In this document: positions 1 to 6,791 of the stretch, piece after piece | Numbering within the stretch: the first letter of the stretch is position 1 | How the letters are laid out: every line of letters starts with the position of its first letter | Assembly: GCA_008671285.1 (NCBI GenBank) | Contig: RPYR01000030.1 | Location: forward strand, 1-12,523 | DNA: 12,523 bases | Reading direction: 5' to 3' | Source of the DNA: Collinsella aerofaciens | GTDB taxonomy: Bacteria > Actinomycetota > Coriobacteriia > Coriobacteriales > Coriobacteriaceae | The notes under the pieces: model-generated | The model's database searches: none | Told to the model about the DNA's origin: nothing | What the model saw: the letters and a program-made list of their open reading frames with translations, nothing else | Translations under genes and position numbers: made by a program

Positions 1-59
1 CCCATGGCGGCCGCCGTGGTGGGAAACGTGATGACAAGCGCCGGGCGCTTCTCCCTCAT
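1..59 (-). CDS. DUF3343 family protein, N-terminal fragment (putative Se/S carrier-like)
   Basis: Only the first 19 codons and two bases of the next are present; the gene runs off the left edge. The minus strand reads MREKRPALVITFPTTAAAM from an ATG at 59, with a GGAG ribosome binding site six bases upstream (65-68). The opening pattern of charged residues, then a short hydrophobic strand ending TFPTT and a run of small residues, resembles the start of DUF3343 proteins. These are small (about 80-90 residues) and often encoded beside yedF and selD, where they are suspected sulfur or selenium carriers. It starts 19 bases after the yedF stop, so it is probably in the same operon. The call rests on a short N-terminus plus context, and the diagnostic downstream residues cannot be seen. 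Confidence 0.6.
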   Translation of the reverse strand, partial: MREKRPALVITFPTTAAAM

Positions 60-78
60 GGCAACTCCAACCAATACG

Positions 79-705
79 CTACGGGCGCACGACGCGCACG
101 GCCTGCTCCATCTTCTCCACGATCACGTACATGTTGGTGACTTCGCCCACCGCAAGCTGGTCTTTAATGCCATAGTGGTCGAGGCAGGTGCCGCAGGTGA
201 GAATCTCGACACCCTGCTCGGCCAGGCCCTTCAGGTCGTCGAGCACCGGCGAGCCCTCGACGGTGAGCTTGGCGCCGCCGTTGTAGAACAGCATGGTCGC
301 GGGCAGTTCCTCCTGCTGCGTCACGGCAAAGATAAACGCCTTCATGAGCTTGTGGCCCAGCTCGTCGTCGCCACGGCCCATGCAATCGGTATAGACGGAA
401 ATGACAAGTTTGCCCTTGCCGGCGCTGGCGTCGCAGAAAGCAGCGCCGTCCTGCTCGGGGTCCGCAACGGCCACGGCACCGGCGGTCGCGACGGTCACGT
501 GCCACTCAGCGTCAGAAACCTTCTCGACTGAGGCCGTGCAGCCCTTCTCCTGCGCCATCTTGGAGATGTTCTTGACGGCGGTCTCGTTGTCGACCGAGGT
601 CACGACTGTGCCCTCGCCATCGAGCTGCTTCAGGGCTTTGAGCGTCTTGACGACGGGCAGCGGGCAGGCATCGCCCATGGCATTGACTTCAATTTTGGTA
701 GACAT
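79..705 (-). CDS. yedF: YedF, sulfurtransferase-like selenium metabolism protein
   Basis: This 208-residue protein fits the two-domain YedF family. Residues 1 to about 75 are a TusA/SirA-like domain with the signature GDACPLPVVKTLK; Cys14 is the position that carries persulfide in TusA. Residues from about 98 to the end are a DsrE-like domain containing TDCMGRGDDELGHKLMKAF and, near 171-178, the cysteine pair CGTCLDHY. Genes of this family sit beside selD in selenium-using anaerobes and are thought to help deliver selenium, but the reaction is not proven. The ATG at 705 is preferred because AAAGGA lies about six bases upstream (711-716); the TTG at 720 lies upstream of that site and is a poor alternative. 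It is 59 bases after the selD stop and 19 bases before the DUF3343 gene. Some relatives carry selenocysteine, but the motif position here is an ordinary Cys codon. Confidence 0.92.
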   Translation of the reverse strand: MSTKIEVNAMGDACPLPVVKTLKALKQLDGEGTVVTSVDNETAVKNISKMAQEKGCTASVEKVSDAEWHVTVATAGAVAVADPEQDGAAFCDASAGKGKLVISVYTDCMGRGDDELGHKLMKAFIFAVTQQEELPATMLFYNGGAKLTVEGSPVLDDLKGLAEQGVEILTCGTCLDHYGIKDQLAVGEVTNMYVIVEKMEQAVRVVRP

Positions 706-724
706 AGTTTTTCCTTTCAAAAGG

Positions 725-748
725 GACCGCCCAGAACAGTAGGCGGTC
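725..748 (-). promoter_or_regulatory. Hairpin in the selD-yedF gap
   Basis: A perfect 7-bp stem (GACCGCC at 725-731 with GGCGGTC at 742-748) encloses a 10-base loop. In the transcript it is followed by CCUUUUG and then the yedF ribosome binding site. The U-run is too short for a confident terminator. It may be a partial terminator or an RNA-processing or stability hairpin that sets yedF levels relative to selD. Confidence 0.4.
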
Positions 749-764
749 GCATAAACGGTTTTCC

Positions 765-1814
765 TTAATGCACAACGCGAACGGCAGGACCGCCTGGTAC
801 CGGCTCGTACACGCGCCCGACGACGGCGGCGATACGTCCTTCGGCATGTAGACGGCTCGCAAGCTCATCCACATCGGCAGCAGGTGCCGCGATAAGCAGG
901 CCACCAGACGTCTGCGGGTCGTACAGCGCGTCGAGCATGCCCGGCTCAAGGTCCTCGTCGGCCGTCACGCGCGGGCCAAAGAAGTCCTGGTTGCGGTAGG
1001 AGCCCGCGGGGATAATGCCCAAACGCGCCATGTCGAGCACCTGGTCAAAGAGTGGCACCGCCCCCGACGCAAGCTCAACTTGCACGCCCGAGCCCTCGGC
1101 CATCTCGCACGCGTGCCCGATCAGACCAAAGCCCGTAATGTCGGTGCAGCCGTGAAGCTCAAGTCCCTCGGCCAGACGAATCGGAGCCTCGTTGAGGGTG
1201 CGCATCGAGTCAAACATGGCTGCGGCCTCGTCCTGCTCGATGAGCTCGCCCTTAATGGCCGTGGTGATGATGCCCGAGCCAACCGCCTTGGTCAGCAGTA
1301 ACGCATCGCCCACGCGCGCGCCGCTGTTGGCGAGCATGCTGTCGAGCGCGACAAACCCGCTCACGGACAGGCCGTACTTGGGCTCGTCGTCGTTGATGGT
1401 GTGACCGCCCGCGATGGAGCAACCCGCCTCGACGCACTTGTCGGCGCCGCCCGCCAGAATCTGACCGGCAACCTCAACGCCCAGACAGCTCGGGATGCAC
1501 AGCAAGTTCATGGCATGGCTCGGCCGCCCGCCCATGGCGTAGATGTCCGACAGTGAGTTTGCCGCGGCGATCTGGCCAAATAGAAACGGGTCGTCGACCA
1601 TCGGTGGGAAGAAGTCGATGGACTGCACGAGCCCAAGGTTCTCCCCTACGCGGAAGACGCTCGCATCGTCGGAGGTATCGAACCCCACGAGCAAGTTGTC
1701 GTTATGCACATTGGGTAAATCGCCCAGGACCTGGGCGAGGGCTCCGGGAGCCAACTTAGCGGCTCAACCGCTCGCGGCCGTCATGGATGTGAGCTTAATG
1801 GTGTCCTTAGCCAT
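765..1814 (-). CDS. selD: Selenide, water dikinase (selenophosphate synthase), a selenocysteine-containing protein
   Basis: SelD makes selenophosphate, the selenium donor for Sec-tRNA and other selenium products, from selenide and ATP. The reading frame runs from ATG 1814 through an in-frame UGA (1766-1764) to TAA at 765, giving 349 residues with Sec17. Around the UGA the protein reads KLTSMTAASG-U-AAKLAPGAL, so Sec17 and Lys20 fall at the catalytic Cys17 and Lys20 of E. coli SelD. Downstream are family blocks: FDTSDDASVF (nucleotide/metal-binding region), DFFPPMVDDPFLFG, NSLSDIYAMGG and the C-terminal PQTSGGLL. A SECIS-like hairpin lies at 1720-1738. The ribosome binding site GGAAGGGGG sits just upstream, and the start overlaps the glycosyltransferase stop by 8 bases, suggesting translational coupling. 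A gene caller that treats UGA as stop would begin at the TTG at 1754 and lose both catalytic residues. Confidence 0.95.
1720..1738 (-). promoter_or_regulatory. Candidate bacterial SECIS hairpin in selD
   Basis: The transcript contains UCGCCCAG-GUC-CUGGGCGA, an 8-bp perfect stem. If the innermost G-C pair opens, the loop is GGUCC. Its first loop G is about 33 nt after the UGA, inside the window usual for bacterial SECIS elements. The apical CAGGUCCUG closely resembles the CAGGUCUG apex of the E. coli fdhF element. Such a stem-loop binds SelB and recruits Sec-tRNA to the UGA. The structure was identified by eye, not by folding. Confidence 0.8.
1764..1766 (-). other. selD: UGA codon recoded as selenocysteine (SelD residue 17)
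   Basis: TGA in the minus strand lies between codons for Gly16 and Ala18, exactly at the catalytic Cys/Sec position of SelD. Homology continues without break on both sides, and a SECIS-like hairpin follows. The upstream part (residues 1-16) has its own ribosome binding site and no other plausible role, which argues for readthrough, not a real stop. Confidence 0.92.
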
Positions 1815-3024
1815 ACGAACCCCCTTCCAACAAATCAACGACTTTAAGTATACGCCCCAGGCACGCTTCCCAAGAGACCGCCGACGGCTCGAACGTCGAA
1901 GGCGGCGCCGCAAGCGCCTGCGCGATAGCATCTGCCAGTGCGCGCTCAAACAACGGAAGGTCGGCCGCCTCGGGCGTGTCGACATCCGTCATACGCGGCG
2001 GCGCCACCCACGTCACGGGAGCGCCGGGAAGCATAGCCTCCATCCAGGGACGAACGCCGGGCAAATCGGTCGCCACAACTTTGCAGCCGCACGCGAGGGC
2101 CTCGATCGTCACGAGCGGCAGACCCTCGTAAAACGAAGGCAGCACAAAGACGTCGGAACTGCGGTAGGCGCGCACGAGCCCATCGCTATCCAGGCGCCCC
2201 GCCAGCGTCACCGGCACATCCGAGGCCGCGGCCAAGCGCTCGACACGCGCGTACTCGGCATCGTCCCCGCGACCGCCCACAAGCACCAAGCCAGATGGGC
2301 GGACGTCATCGTCAATCGGCAATGACACGGCTCGAACCAGCGACTCGACGCCCTTTTTAAAGCAAATCTTGCCCACGTACACAAGCGATCCCGGCCGCCT
2401 CGCCACGCTTGCGTCGCGGCAGAAGACGCGATGGTCGTAGCCCGTCCCAATCACGTGGATGCGATCGGCATCGACGCCGCACACCAGGCCAATCTGCTCA
2501 GCCTGCTCAGCATGGAGCGCAAAGACGGCATCGAGCCGACGAACCGCACTTACGATGCGATCGCGCTCGAGCGCATGCGAACGAAGCTGGCGCAGATCGG
2601 TCGAATGGCACACGGCAACAACCGGCACGCCCCGGACGCACTCGCGCGCCAATGCGGTCACCAGATACAGGTGATGGCAGAGCACCAGATCGGGCCGAAA
2701 CTCAGCCACCGCCCGATCGATTGCAGCAGCAAATGCCCGCTCAAATGCCTTGAGCATCGAAGGCGTCAGGTCACGATAGCGTGTAGAGGGATAGGGCATG
2801 ACATCGGACATACCGCAGATGGGAAACGGCAGCTCGGGCGACTCGAACGGTACGGCAAACACGGCAGCACGCCGGTCCAGCTCGCCTTGGGTATCACCCG
2901 GTGCCGCGCCGCAAAGCACGGCGGCGCGATGCCCCGTCTCGATCTGTTCGCGCACGAGCGCGGCAAGGTAGGTGCCGCTGCCGGTGCTATCTGGTTTTTG
3001 TGCCGAGATATTGAGGATGCGCAT
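1807..3024 (-). CDS. GT4-type glycosyltransferase (GT-B fold), in selD operon
   Basis: This 405-residue protein has the layout of a retaining GT-B glycosyltransferase. The N-terminal Rossmann-like half starts MRILNISAQKPDSTGSGTYL, with a Gly-rich acceptor-side loop at 12-19. The C-terminal half has VYVGKICFKKGVESLVRA (about 215-232), a LVLVGG strand (247-251) and the donor-binding E-x7-E motif EGLPLVTIE (Glu300 and Glu308). No signal peptide or membrane segment is seen, so it should act on the cytoplasmic side. ATG 3024 is chosen because it fits the family start; an AGGGGT site lies about 11 bases upstream. The frame stays open further up but only as an overlap into the activase gene. It follows the activase by 14 bases and overlaps selD by 8. 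Donor and acceptor cannot be told from sequence. Selenosugar synthesis is one idea (see findings); an ordinary cell-envelope role is the alternative. Confidence 0.85.
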   Translation of the reverse strand: MRILNISAQKPDSTGSGTYLAALVREQIETGHRAAVLCGAAPGDTQGELDRRAAVFAVPFESPELPFPICGMSDVMPYPSTRYRDLTPSMLKAFERAFAAAIDRAVAEFRPDLVLCHHLYLVTALARECVRGVPVVAVCHSTDLRQLRSHALERDRIVSAVRRLDAVFALHAEQAEQIGLVCGVDADRIHVIGTGYDHRVFCRDASVARRPGSLVYVGKICFKKGVESLVRAVSLPIDDDVRPSGLVLVGGRGDDAEYARVERLAAASDVPVTLAGRLDSDGLVRAYRSSDVFVLPSFYEGLPLVTIEALACGCKVVATDLPGVRPWMEAMLPGAPVTWVAPPRMTDVDTPEAADLPLFERALADAIAQALAAPPSTFEPSAVSWEACLGRILKVVDLLEGGSYG

Positions 3025-3038
3025 GTCGCGGTACACCC

Positions 3039-3803
3039 CTAGGCCAAGGCGGCGGCGCGGACAGCCGCGCCGATGGCACCGGCAAAGCGGGCCTGGGGCG
3101 AGGTGGTCACCGGCGACCCCAGCAGCTCGCCCAACCGCTCCACCACGAAGGCGTTCTCGCACAGGCCACCGGTCAGGTAGTACGGGGCGCCCGCGGCCTG
3201 CCCGGCCATGGTCGCCACGCGCGAGACCACGCTGTCGATCACGCCACGTGCAATGTTCTCGCGCGGCTCACCGCGACCGATCAGGCTGATGACCTCGCTT
3301 TCGGCAAACACCGTGCACATGCTGCTGATCTTGGTGGGCTCACCGGAACGCGCAAGGTCGGCCATCTGCTGTTGGGAAATACCCAGACGGTCGGCCATGA
3401 TCTCCAAAAAGCGCCCCGTACCGGCAGCGCACTTGTCGTTCATGGCGAACTTGGCCACGCGGCCACTTTTAAGCTGAATGACCTTGGTGTCCTGGCCGCC
3501 CACGTCAATCACCGTGCCGTGATCGCCAAACAGGCGCACGGCACCGGTGCCGTGGCAGGTGATCTCGGTCACGACCTTGTGCGCATAGGGCACGGCGACA
3601 CGGCCGTAGCCGGTCGCGATCACGCGCACGTCGTCGGCAGCCACGTCATAGTCGGCTGAAGCGAGCTCGCCGCGCAAGCGCTCGGCCGCATCGACCGACG
3701 AATACCCCGTCGGCATGACGCAGGTCCACGCAATGGCGCCGTCCGTCTCCACCACTGCAGCCTTCGCGGCCGTCGAGCCTATGTCGATACCAATGCCAAC
3801 CAC
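3039..3803 (-). CDS. Acyl-CoA dehydratase activase (BadF/BadG/HgdC family ATPase)
   Basis: These proteins are [4Fe-4S] homodimers of the ASKHA fold that use ATP hydrolysis to push an electron at very low potential into a partner dehydratase or reductase. This one has 254 residues. It shows the N-terminal phosphate loop GIGIDIGSTAAKAAVVE (3-19), the second nucleotide motif VIDVGGQDTK (98-107) and the two cluster cysteines: Cys125 in NDKCAAGTGRFLE and Cys163 in SSMCTVFAESEVISL. Cys163 precedes the helix that carries the family's conformational switch. The start is GTG 3803, with AAGGAGG five bases upstream (3809-3815). It lies 50 bases after the HgdB-like gene and 14 before the glycosyltransferase. 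It is the only activase here, so it probably serves both upstream cluster proteins. Confidence 0.93.
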   Translation of the reverse strand: MVGIGIDIGSTAAKAAVVETDGAIAWTCVMPTGYSSVDAAERLRGELASADYDVAADDVRVIATGYGRVAVPYAHKVVTEITCHGTGAVRLFGDHGTVIDVGGQDTKVIQLKSGRVAKFAMNDKCAAGTGRFLEIMADRLGISQQQMADLARSGEPTKISSMCTVFAESEVISLIGRGEPRENIARGVIDSVVSRVATMAGQAAGAPYYLTGGLCENAFVVERLGELLGSPVTTSPQARFAGAIGAAVRAAALA

Positions 3804-3853
3804 GGCATCCTCCTTCTATGCGGCAAAGCAACTATCCCTTTGCCGCGTTCGCC

Positions 3854-5017
3854 CTACAGGGTCTCGATAAAGGCGGCGATGCGCGTCTCGATCTGGCCCA
3901 TGTCGCCATTGCTGTAGTCGGTCTCGATCTTCATGTACGGAATACCCGCACCCTCGACGGCCTCCTGCATGCGCGCACTCTCCACATTAAAGGTGTGGCA
4001 GGCCTGGAGCACGTTTTCGACCACGCCATCGACGTGATACTTCTCGCACATGGCCAGTGTATTTTCCATGCGACCGTCGTTGGGCGTCATGACCGAGCAG
4101 TTGATGTCCAGGTATCGGTCGGCGATGGCGCGCAGGATATCGGGAGCCTCCGGGTCGATCATCATGGCCGCCGTACGCTCGCCCGAGCAGTCGTCCATGC
4201 ACACAACCACGCCGCCGTTGGACTCGATGGTGCGGCCAATCTTGTTGATCACACCGCCCACCGGGCAGCCGGTGATCAGAATGCGCTTAGCATCTGCCGC
4301 GACCGGGCGCTCTCCAGCCTCGTAGGTCTCACGCAGCTTGACAACCTTTTGCTCCAGCTGCTGCGTATAGGCCTCGATATCAAAGCTGAACGTACCGGCA
4401 AACATGGTGCTCATCAGGTCGACGCCGCTCATGGCCGCAGGCTGGTTGGCCTGGAGGGCAAACATCTCGAGTTGCGCCGCACGCAGACGGTTGCGGCGTC
4501 GGACGGCAGCGCGCAAGTCATCGTCGGTAATCGTGATGCCGTAGAAGCCCTCGAGCTCCTCTTTGAGCAGGCGGCACTCCTCGTACCAGCCTTCACGCTC
4601 GTAGGCGCGATCGCGACCCTGCGGCAGATGCAGAACGTGCGTGCGTTTGAGCTCGTTGAGCAGCTCGTACATCTTCTTCTTGCCGTCGCAGGTGGTCTCG
4701 CCGATGATCATGTCGCTAAAGTACGTAAACGGGCACTTTTGCGAGTAGGCAAAGCCGTAAGTCGACTTGATGAGCGGGCAGAGGTTTGCCGGCAGCACCT
4801 TCTCGGCCTCGGGAATCACCTCATCGGACGTACCGCACAGAGCGACACTTGCGGCCCCCGCGGCATCGATAATCTCGAGCGGCGTATAGCTGCACAAGAA
4901 GCCGACCAGGCGATTGCCGGCCTGCTTGTAATCCTTAACGCGAATAAACGCCGCCTTGCGCTGCTCGTTGAACTCCTCAAACGTAGACGGCAACGGCTGC
5001 TCAATATATTCCGACAT
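3854..5017 (-). CDS. 2-hydroxyacyl-CoA dehydratase D-component family protein (HgdB-like)
   Basis: This 387-residue protein belongs to the HgdB/COG1775 group, iron-sulfur proteins that receive low-potential electrons from an HgdC-type activase. Conserved features are [15 protein letters not shown] (Cys42), Cys61, NLCPLIKS (Cys80), Cys95, [13 protein letters not shown] (Cys110), ITGCPVGG (Cys251), DDCSGER (Cys277), INCSVMTPN (Cys307) and the C-terminal [16 protein letters not shown]. The start is ATG 5017 with AAGGAG five bases upstream; the frame stays open further upstream but that part lacks family similarity. It is a divergent paralog of the 427-residue neighbour: five N-terminal cysteines align with a constant offset of 39. 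No partner alpha subunit, CoA-transferase or substrate pathway gene is nearby, so a classical dehydratase acting on glutaryl- or lactyl-CoA is not supported. It may act alone or with its paralog. The substrate is unknown. Confidence 0.88.
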   Translation of the reverse strand: MSEYIEQPLPSTFEEFNEQRKAAFIRVKDYKQAGNRLVGFLCSYTPLEIIDAAGAASVALCGTSDEVIPEAEKVLPANLCPLIKSTYGFAYSQKCPFTYFSDMIIGETTCDGKKKMYELLNELKRTHVLHLPQGRDRAYEREGWYEECRLLKEELEGFYGITITDDDLRAAVRRRNRLRAAQLEMFALQANQPAAMSGVDLMSTMFAGTFSFDIEAYTQQLEQKVVKLRETYEAGERPVAADAKRILITGCPVGGVINKIGRTIESNGGVVVCMDDCSGERTAAMMIDPEAPDILRAIADRYLDINCSVMTPNDGRMENTLAMCEKYHVDGVVENVLQACHTFNVESARMQEAVEGAGIPYMKIETDYSNGDMGQIETRIAAFIETL

Positions 5018-5055
5018 ATAACTCCTTAACAAACCTTTTAACCAACCAAGGAAAC

Positions 5056-5155
5056 GGCTTTCCCAGGTGCCCGAGGTTGCCGTGAAAGAGAAGCGCCGCG
5101 TACTTTGGTACGCAAACGATGGTTTGAACGGCAAGATCGGGTGCCTGGGGAAGCC
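5056..5155. repeat. 100-nt palindromic element with nested hairpins
   Basis: Two 28-base arms (5056-5083 and 5128-5155) are inverted repeats matching at 23 of 28 positions. Of the five mismatches, three become G-U wobbles only if the plus strand is transcribed; the other two form a 2x2 internal loop. The 44-base interior holds GCGTAC-TTTG-GTACGC (5098-5113) and CAAAC-GATG-GTTTG (5113-5126). It fills most of the gap between the two cluster-protein genes, 17 bases after one stop and 38 before the next start. No U-tract follows on the minus strand, so it is not a simple terminator. It could be a dispersed palindromic repeat, a processing or stability hairpin, or a structured RNA. Confidence 0.75.
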
Positions 5156-5171
5156 GCCGGGACGGATACCC

Positions 5172-6455
5172 CTAAATGGTTTCCAAGAAAGCTTCAATGC
5201 GCGTCTGCAGTTGGCCCGCATCCTCACCGGCGTAGTCGGTCGTGATGTGCATAAACGGAATGCCTGCCTCCTCGGCGGCCTTCTCCACGGCAAACGACTC
5301 CATCTCGTAGAGCGTGCAGAACTGCAGCGCCACGTCGACGATGCCGTCGGCATGCAGGTCCTTGGCCATCTGGACAATGTCCTTCATACGCTGGCCGTTG
5401 GGCGTAAAGACGGCGCAGTTGATCTTAAAGTAGCGCTCGGCGATGGCGTCGAGCATCTCGTCGACCGTCTCGCCGGACTCGTCGACCAGGTCCTTGTAGT
5501 AGCGCGCGCCCGTGCAGGACTCCTCGCCCACCACGACACCGCCGGCCTTCTCGATGAGATTGAACAGCTTCCAGTTGGGCACAGCCATGGGCGTGCCGGT
5601 GTACAGGATACGTTTGGTCCCCTTGGGCGCCACGCCCTCGCCGGCCTCGACACGCTGCTCGCACTCAGCCGCCATATCGTTAATGGCTCCGGTCAGACGC
5701 GGCGTGTCGTCCATAAAGGCGGCCTGAACGGTCAGCAGGCTGTCCAGACCGCTGATGGGTGCAGGGTCGGCAGCGCGCGTGGCAGCAAGGCGCTGCAGGG
5801 CGCGACGCTTCTCATTGACGGCGTGGATGGCGGCCTTCAGACGCTCAGGCGTAATCGTGACGCCGCATTCTTCCTCAATCTTGGCGGCGAGCTTCTTGAC
5901 CTCGGCCTTCCAGGTCACGAGCGTCGACTCGTCGTGCACGTTGGGAATATCCATGACGTACATGTTCTTTTGCGTGGCAAAGAACTCGTAGGCCTTCTTC
6001 TTGCCATCGCAGGTGTTCTCGCCCACCACCAGGTCGCTCGACTCAATGTAGGGGCAGACCTCGCCCAGCTTAAAGCCGGCAAAGCTCTTGATAAGCGGAC
6101 AGGTGTTGCGCGGCAGGTGCTCCTCGACCTTATCGGTTGCCCAATCGGCACCCGAGCACAGGCCCACGGGAATACCGTCACAGGCAAGTACGATCTCCTC
6201 GGGCACGTACACGCAGAACGAACCGACGATCTTGGTGGCCTCGCCGGCCTCCTTCTTGTCGAGCATCTCCTTAATACGGCCGCTATGGATGTTGGTGGCC
6301 ACAAAGTCCAGGTAGGACGTGGACTTGGGGCGATTGTTCTGCGTCAGGAACATATCGCCGTACATCTGGCCCACGGCGCCCAACAGCATGTCGTGGTCGG
6401 CAAGATTCATGCCGAGGCTCTCCCACATCGGATGGAAATCAAATTCTTCAGCCAT
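5172..6455 (-). CDS. Double-cubane-cluster-type anaerobic reductase (HgdB/COG1775 family)
   Basis: This 427-residue protein resembles the double-cubane cluster protein branch of the HgdB superfamily, which carries an [8Fe-9S] cluster and, with an ATP-driven activase, reduces small molecules. Family-like blocks are an N-terminal segment of about 60 residues ([27 protein letters not shown]) absent from the shorter paralog, [12 protein letters not shown] (Cys81), GLCSGADW (Cys100), [20 protein letters not shown] (Cys119, Cys134), [13 protein letters not shown] (Cys149), [19 protein letters not shown] (Cys314), INCAVFTPN (Cys347) and LQFCTLYE (Cys380). The paralog's Cys251 is replaced here by Thr288 in YTGTPMAVP. 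The start is ATG 6455, with GAGAGGGG upstream inside a small hairpin. It is the first gene of the operon, behind a leader of about 330 bases. The natural substrate is unknown; no acyl-CoA metabolism genes are nearby. Confidence 0.87.
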   Translation of the reverse strand: MAEEFDFHPMWESLGMNLADHDMLLGAVGQMYGDMFLTQNNRPKSTSYLDFVATNIHSGRIKEMLDKKEAGEATKIVGSFCVYVPEEIVLACDGIPVGLCSGADWATDKVEEHLPRNTCPLIKSFAGFKLGEVCPYIESSDLVVGENTCDGKKKAYEFFATQKNMYVMDIPNVHDESTLVTWKAEVKKLAAKIEEECGVTITPERLKAAIHAVNEKRRALQRLAATRAADPAPISGLDSLLTVQAAFMDDTPRLTGAINDMAAECEQRVEAGEGVAPKGTKRILYTGTPMAVPNWKLFNLIEKAGGVVVGEESCTGARYYKDLVDESGETVDEMLDAIAERYFKINCAVFTPNGQRMKDIVQMAKDLHADGIVDVALQFCTLYEMESFAVEKAAEEAGIPFMHITTDYAGEDAGQLQTRIEAFLETI

Positions 6456-6458
6456 GAC

Positions 6459-6475
6459 GGTTCCCCTCTCGAACC
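6459..6475 (-). promoter_or_regulatory. Hairpin presenting the ribosome binding site of the 5172-6455 gene
   Basis: In the transcript GGUUC-GAGAGGG-GAACC forms a 5-bp stem whose 7-base loop holds most of the Shine-Dalgarno sequence, three bases before the AUG. A run of five U lies immediately upstream. The stem is short, so it may only tune translation. Confidence 0.45.
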
Positions 6476-6500
6476 AAAAACGGATAACGGCGGTATCGAT

Positions 6501-6530
6501 GCACGACGGACGGCGATTGTCCGACCGTGC
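6501..6530 (-). promoter_or_regulatory. Leader hairpin, 30 nt
   Basis: As minus-strand RNA this stretch folds into GCACGGU / GUCGUGC (five Watson-Crick pairs plus two G-U), a bulged C, then GGAC / GUCC around a 7-base loop. The wobble pairs exist only on the minus-strand transcript, which fits a structured leader for the downstream operon. It is followed by about 20 bases and a U5 run, too distant for a canonical terminator. Confidence 0.5.
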
Positions 6531-6593
6531 TCAAACCCGGAATTTTAGGGAACCTGCCTTGAGGACGGTTATTTAGTTGTGCGTCGTCTCTCC

Positions 6594-6629
6594 CGGAGCC
6601 GTGAACATACCTGCTCATATGCGGCTCCG
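6594..6629 (-). promoter_or_regulatory. Leader hairpin overlapping the end of the short leader reading frame
   Basis: CGGAGCC (minus strand, 6629-6623) pairs perfectly with GGCTCCG (6600-6594), with a further CATA/TATG pairing possible inside. The 5' arm is inside the last codons of the short upstream reading frame, whose UGA is in the loop. The 5' arm can also pair locally as GGCU-CGG-AGCC. This gives two exclusive structures that a translating ribosome could switch. Confidence 0.45.
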
Positions 6630-6683
6630 AGCCATATATAGGGCACGCGCGGCAACGCGGCGAATGTATGTCGTCTGCGGCAT
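6615..6683 (-). CDS. Possible 22-residue leader peptide / small ORF
   Basis: The minus strand encodes MPQTTYIRRVAARALYMARSRI from ATG 6683 to TGA. The case rests on an excellent ribosome binding site, GAGGAGG (6692-6698), eight bases upstream, in a region otherwise without genes. The peptide is basic (five Arg), has no family I recognise and is not clearly membrane-spanning. It sits about 100 bases into the predicted leader and ends inside a hairpin, as attenuation leader peptides do. Coding is not proven. Confidence 0.4.
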   Translation of the reverse strand: MPQTTYIRRVAARALYMARSRI

Positions 6684-6702
6684 GTGCGCACCCTCCTCTA
6701 CA

Positions 6703-6716
6703 AGTTGAGGTCAACT
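6703..6716. promoter_or_regulatory. Small palindrome just upstream of the leader reading frame
   Basis: AGTTGA-GG-TCAACT is a perfect 6-bp inverted repeat with a 2-base centre, ending four bases before the GAGGAGG site. It could be a protein-binding site, or in RNA a 5-bp hairpin beside the ribosome binding site. Confidence 0.3.
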
Positions 6717-6720
6717 ATAT

Positions 6721-6750
6721 CAACGGTCGTCGACCATGCGAACACCGTTG
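6721..6750. promoter_or_regulatory. Inverted repeat CAACGGT-N16-ACCGTTG
   Basis: Perfect 7-bp arms with a 16-base spacer lie between the predicted promoter and the leader reading frame. The arm spacing of about two helical turns would suit a dimeric regulator, or the arms may pair in the leader RNA. No regulator gene is in the window to match it to. Confidence 0.3.
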
Positions 6751-6791
6751 ACATTCGTACGACAACCTCGTGTACCGTCGTTTAATAAATA

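Noticed and set aside
1740..1752. A GGCTC-CCG-GAGCC hairpin closer to the selD UGA as the SECIS element.
   Set aside because: Its loop lacks the conserved G/GU feature and it is very close to the UGA; the 1720-1738 hairpin matches the known apex better. It could still stack below it.
3025..3162. N-terminal extension of the glycosyltransferase to 3162.
   Set aside because: The extra residues are Arg/Gly-rich, overlap the end of the activase gene and have no family similarity; the ATG at 3024 gives the expected GT-B start.
3818..5029. A 403-codon plus-strand frame opposite the HgdB-like gene.
   Set aside because: It is His/Leu/Val-rich with no motif and lies wholly antisense to a conserved gene, so it is a shadow frame.
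5018..5377. N-terminal extension of the HgdB-like protein to 5377.
   Set aside because: It would read through the palindromic element and into the preceding gene; ATG 5017 has a strong ribosome binding site and fits the family length.
5067..6548. A 493-codon open frame on the plus strand opposite the double-cubane-type reductase.
   Set aside because: It mirrors a clearly recognisable family gene on the other strand, has no ribosome binding site or family motifs, and is typical of long antisense frames in GC-rich coding DNA.
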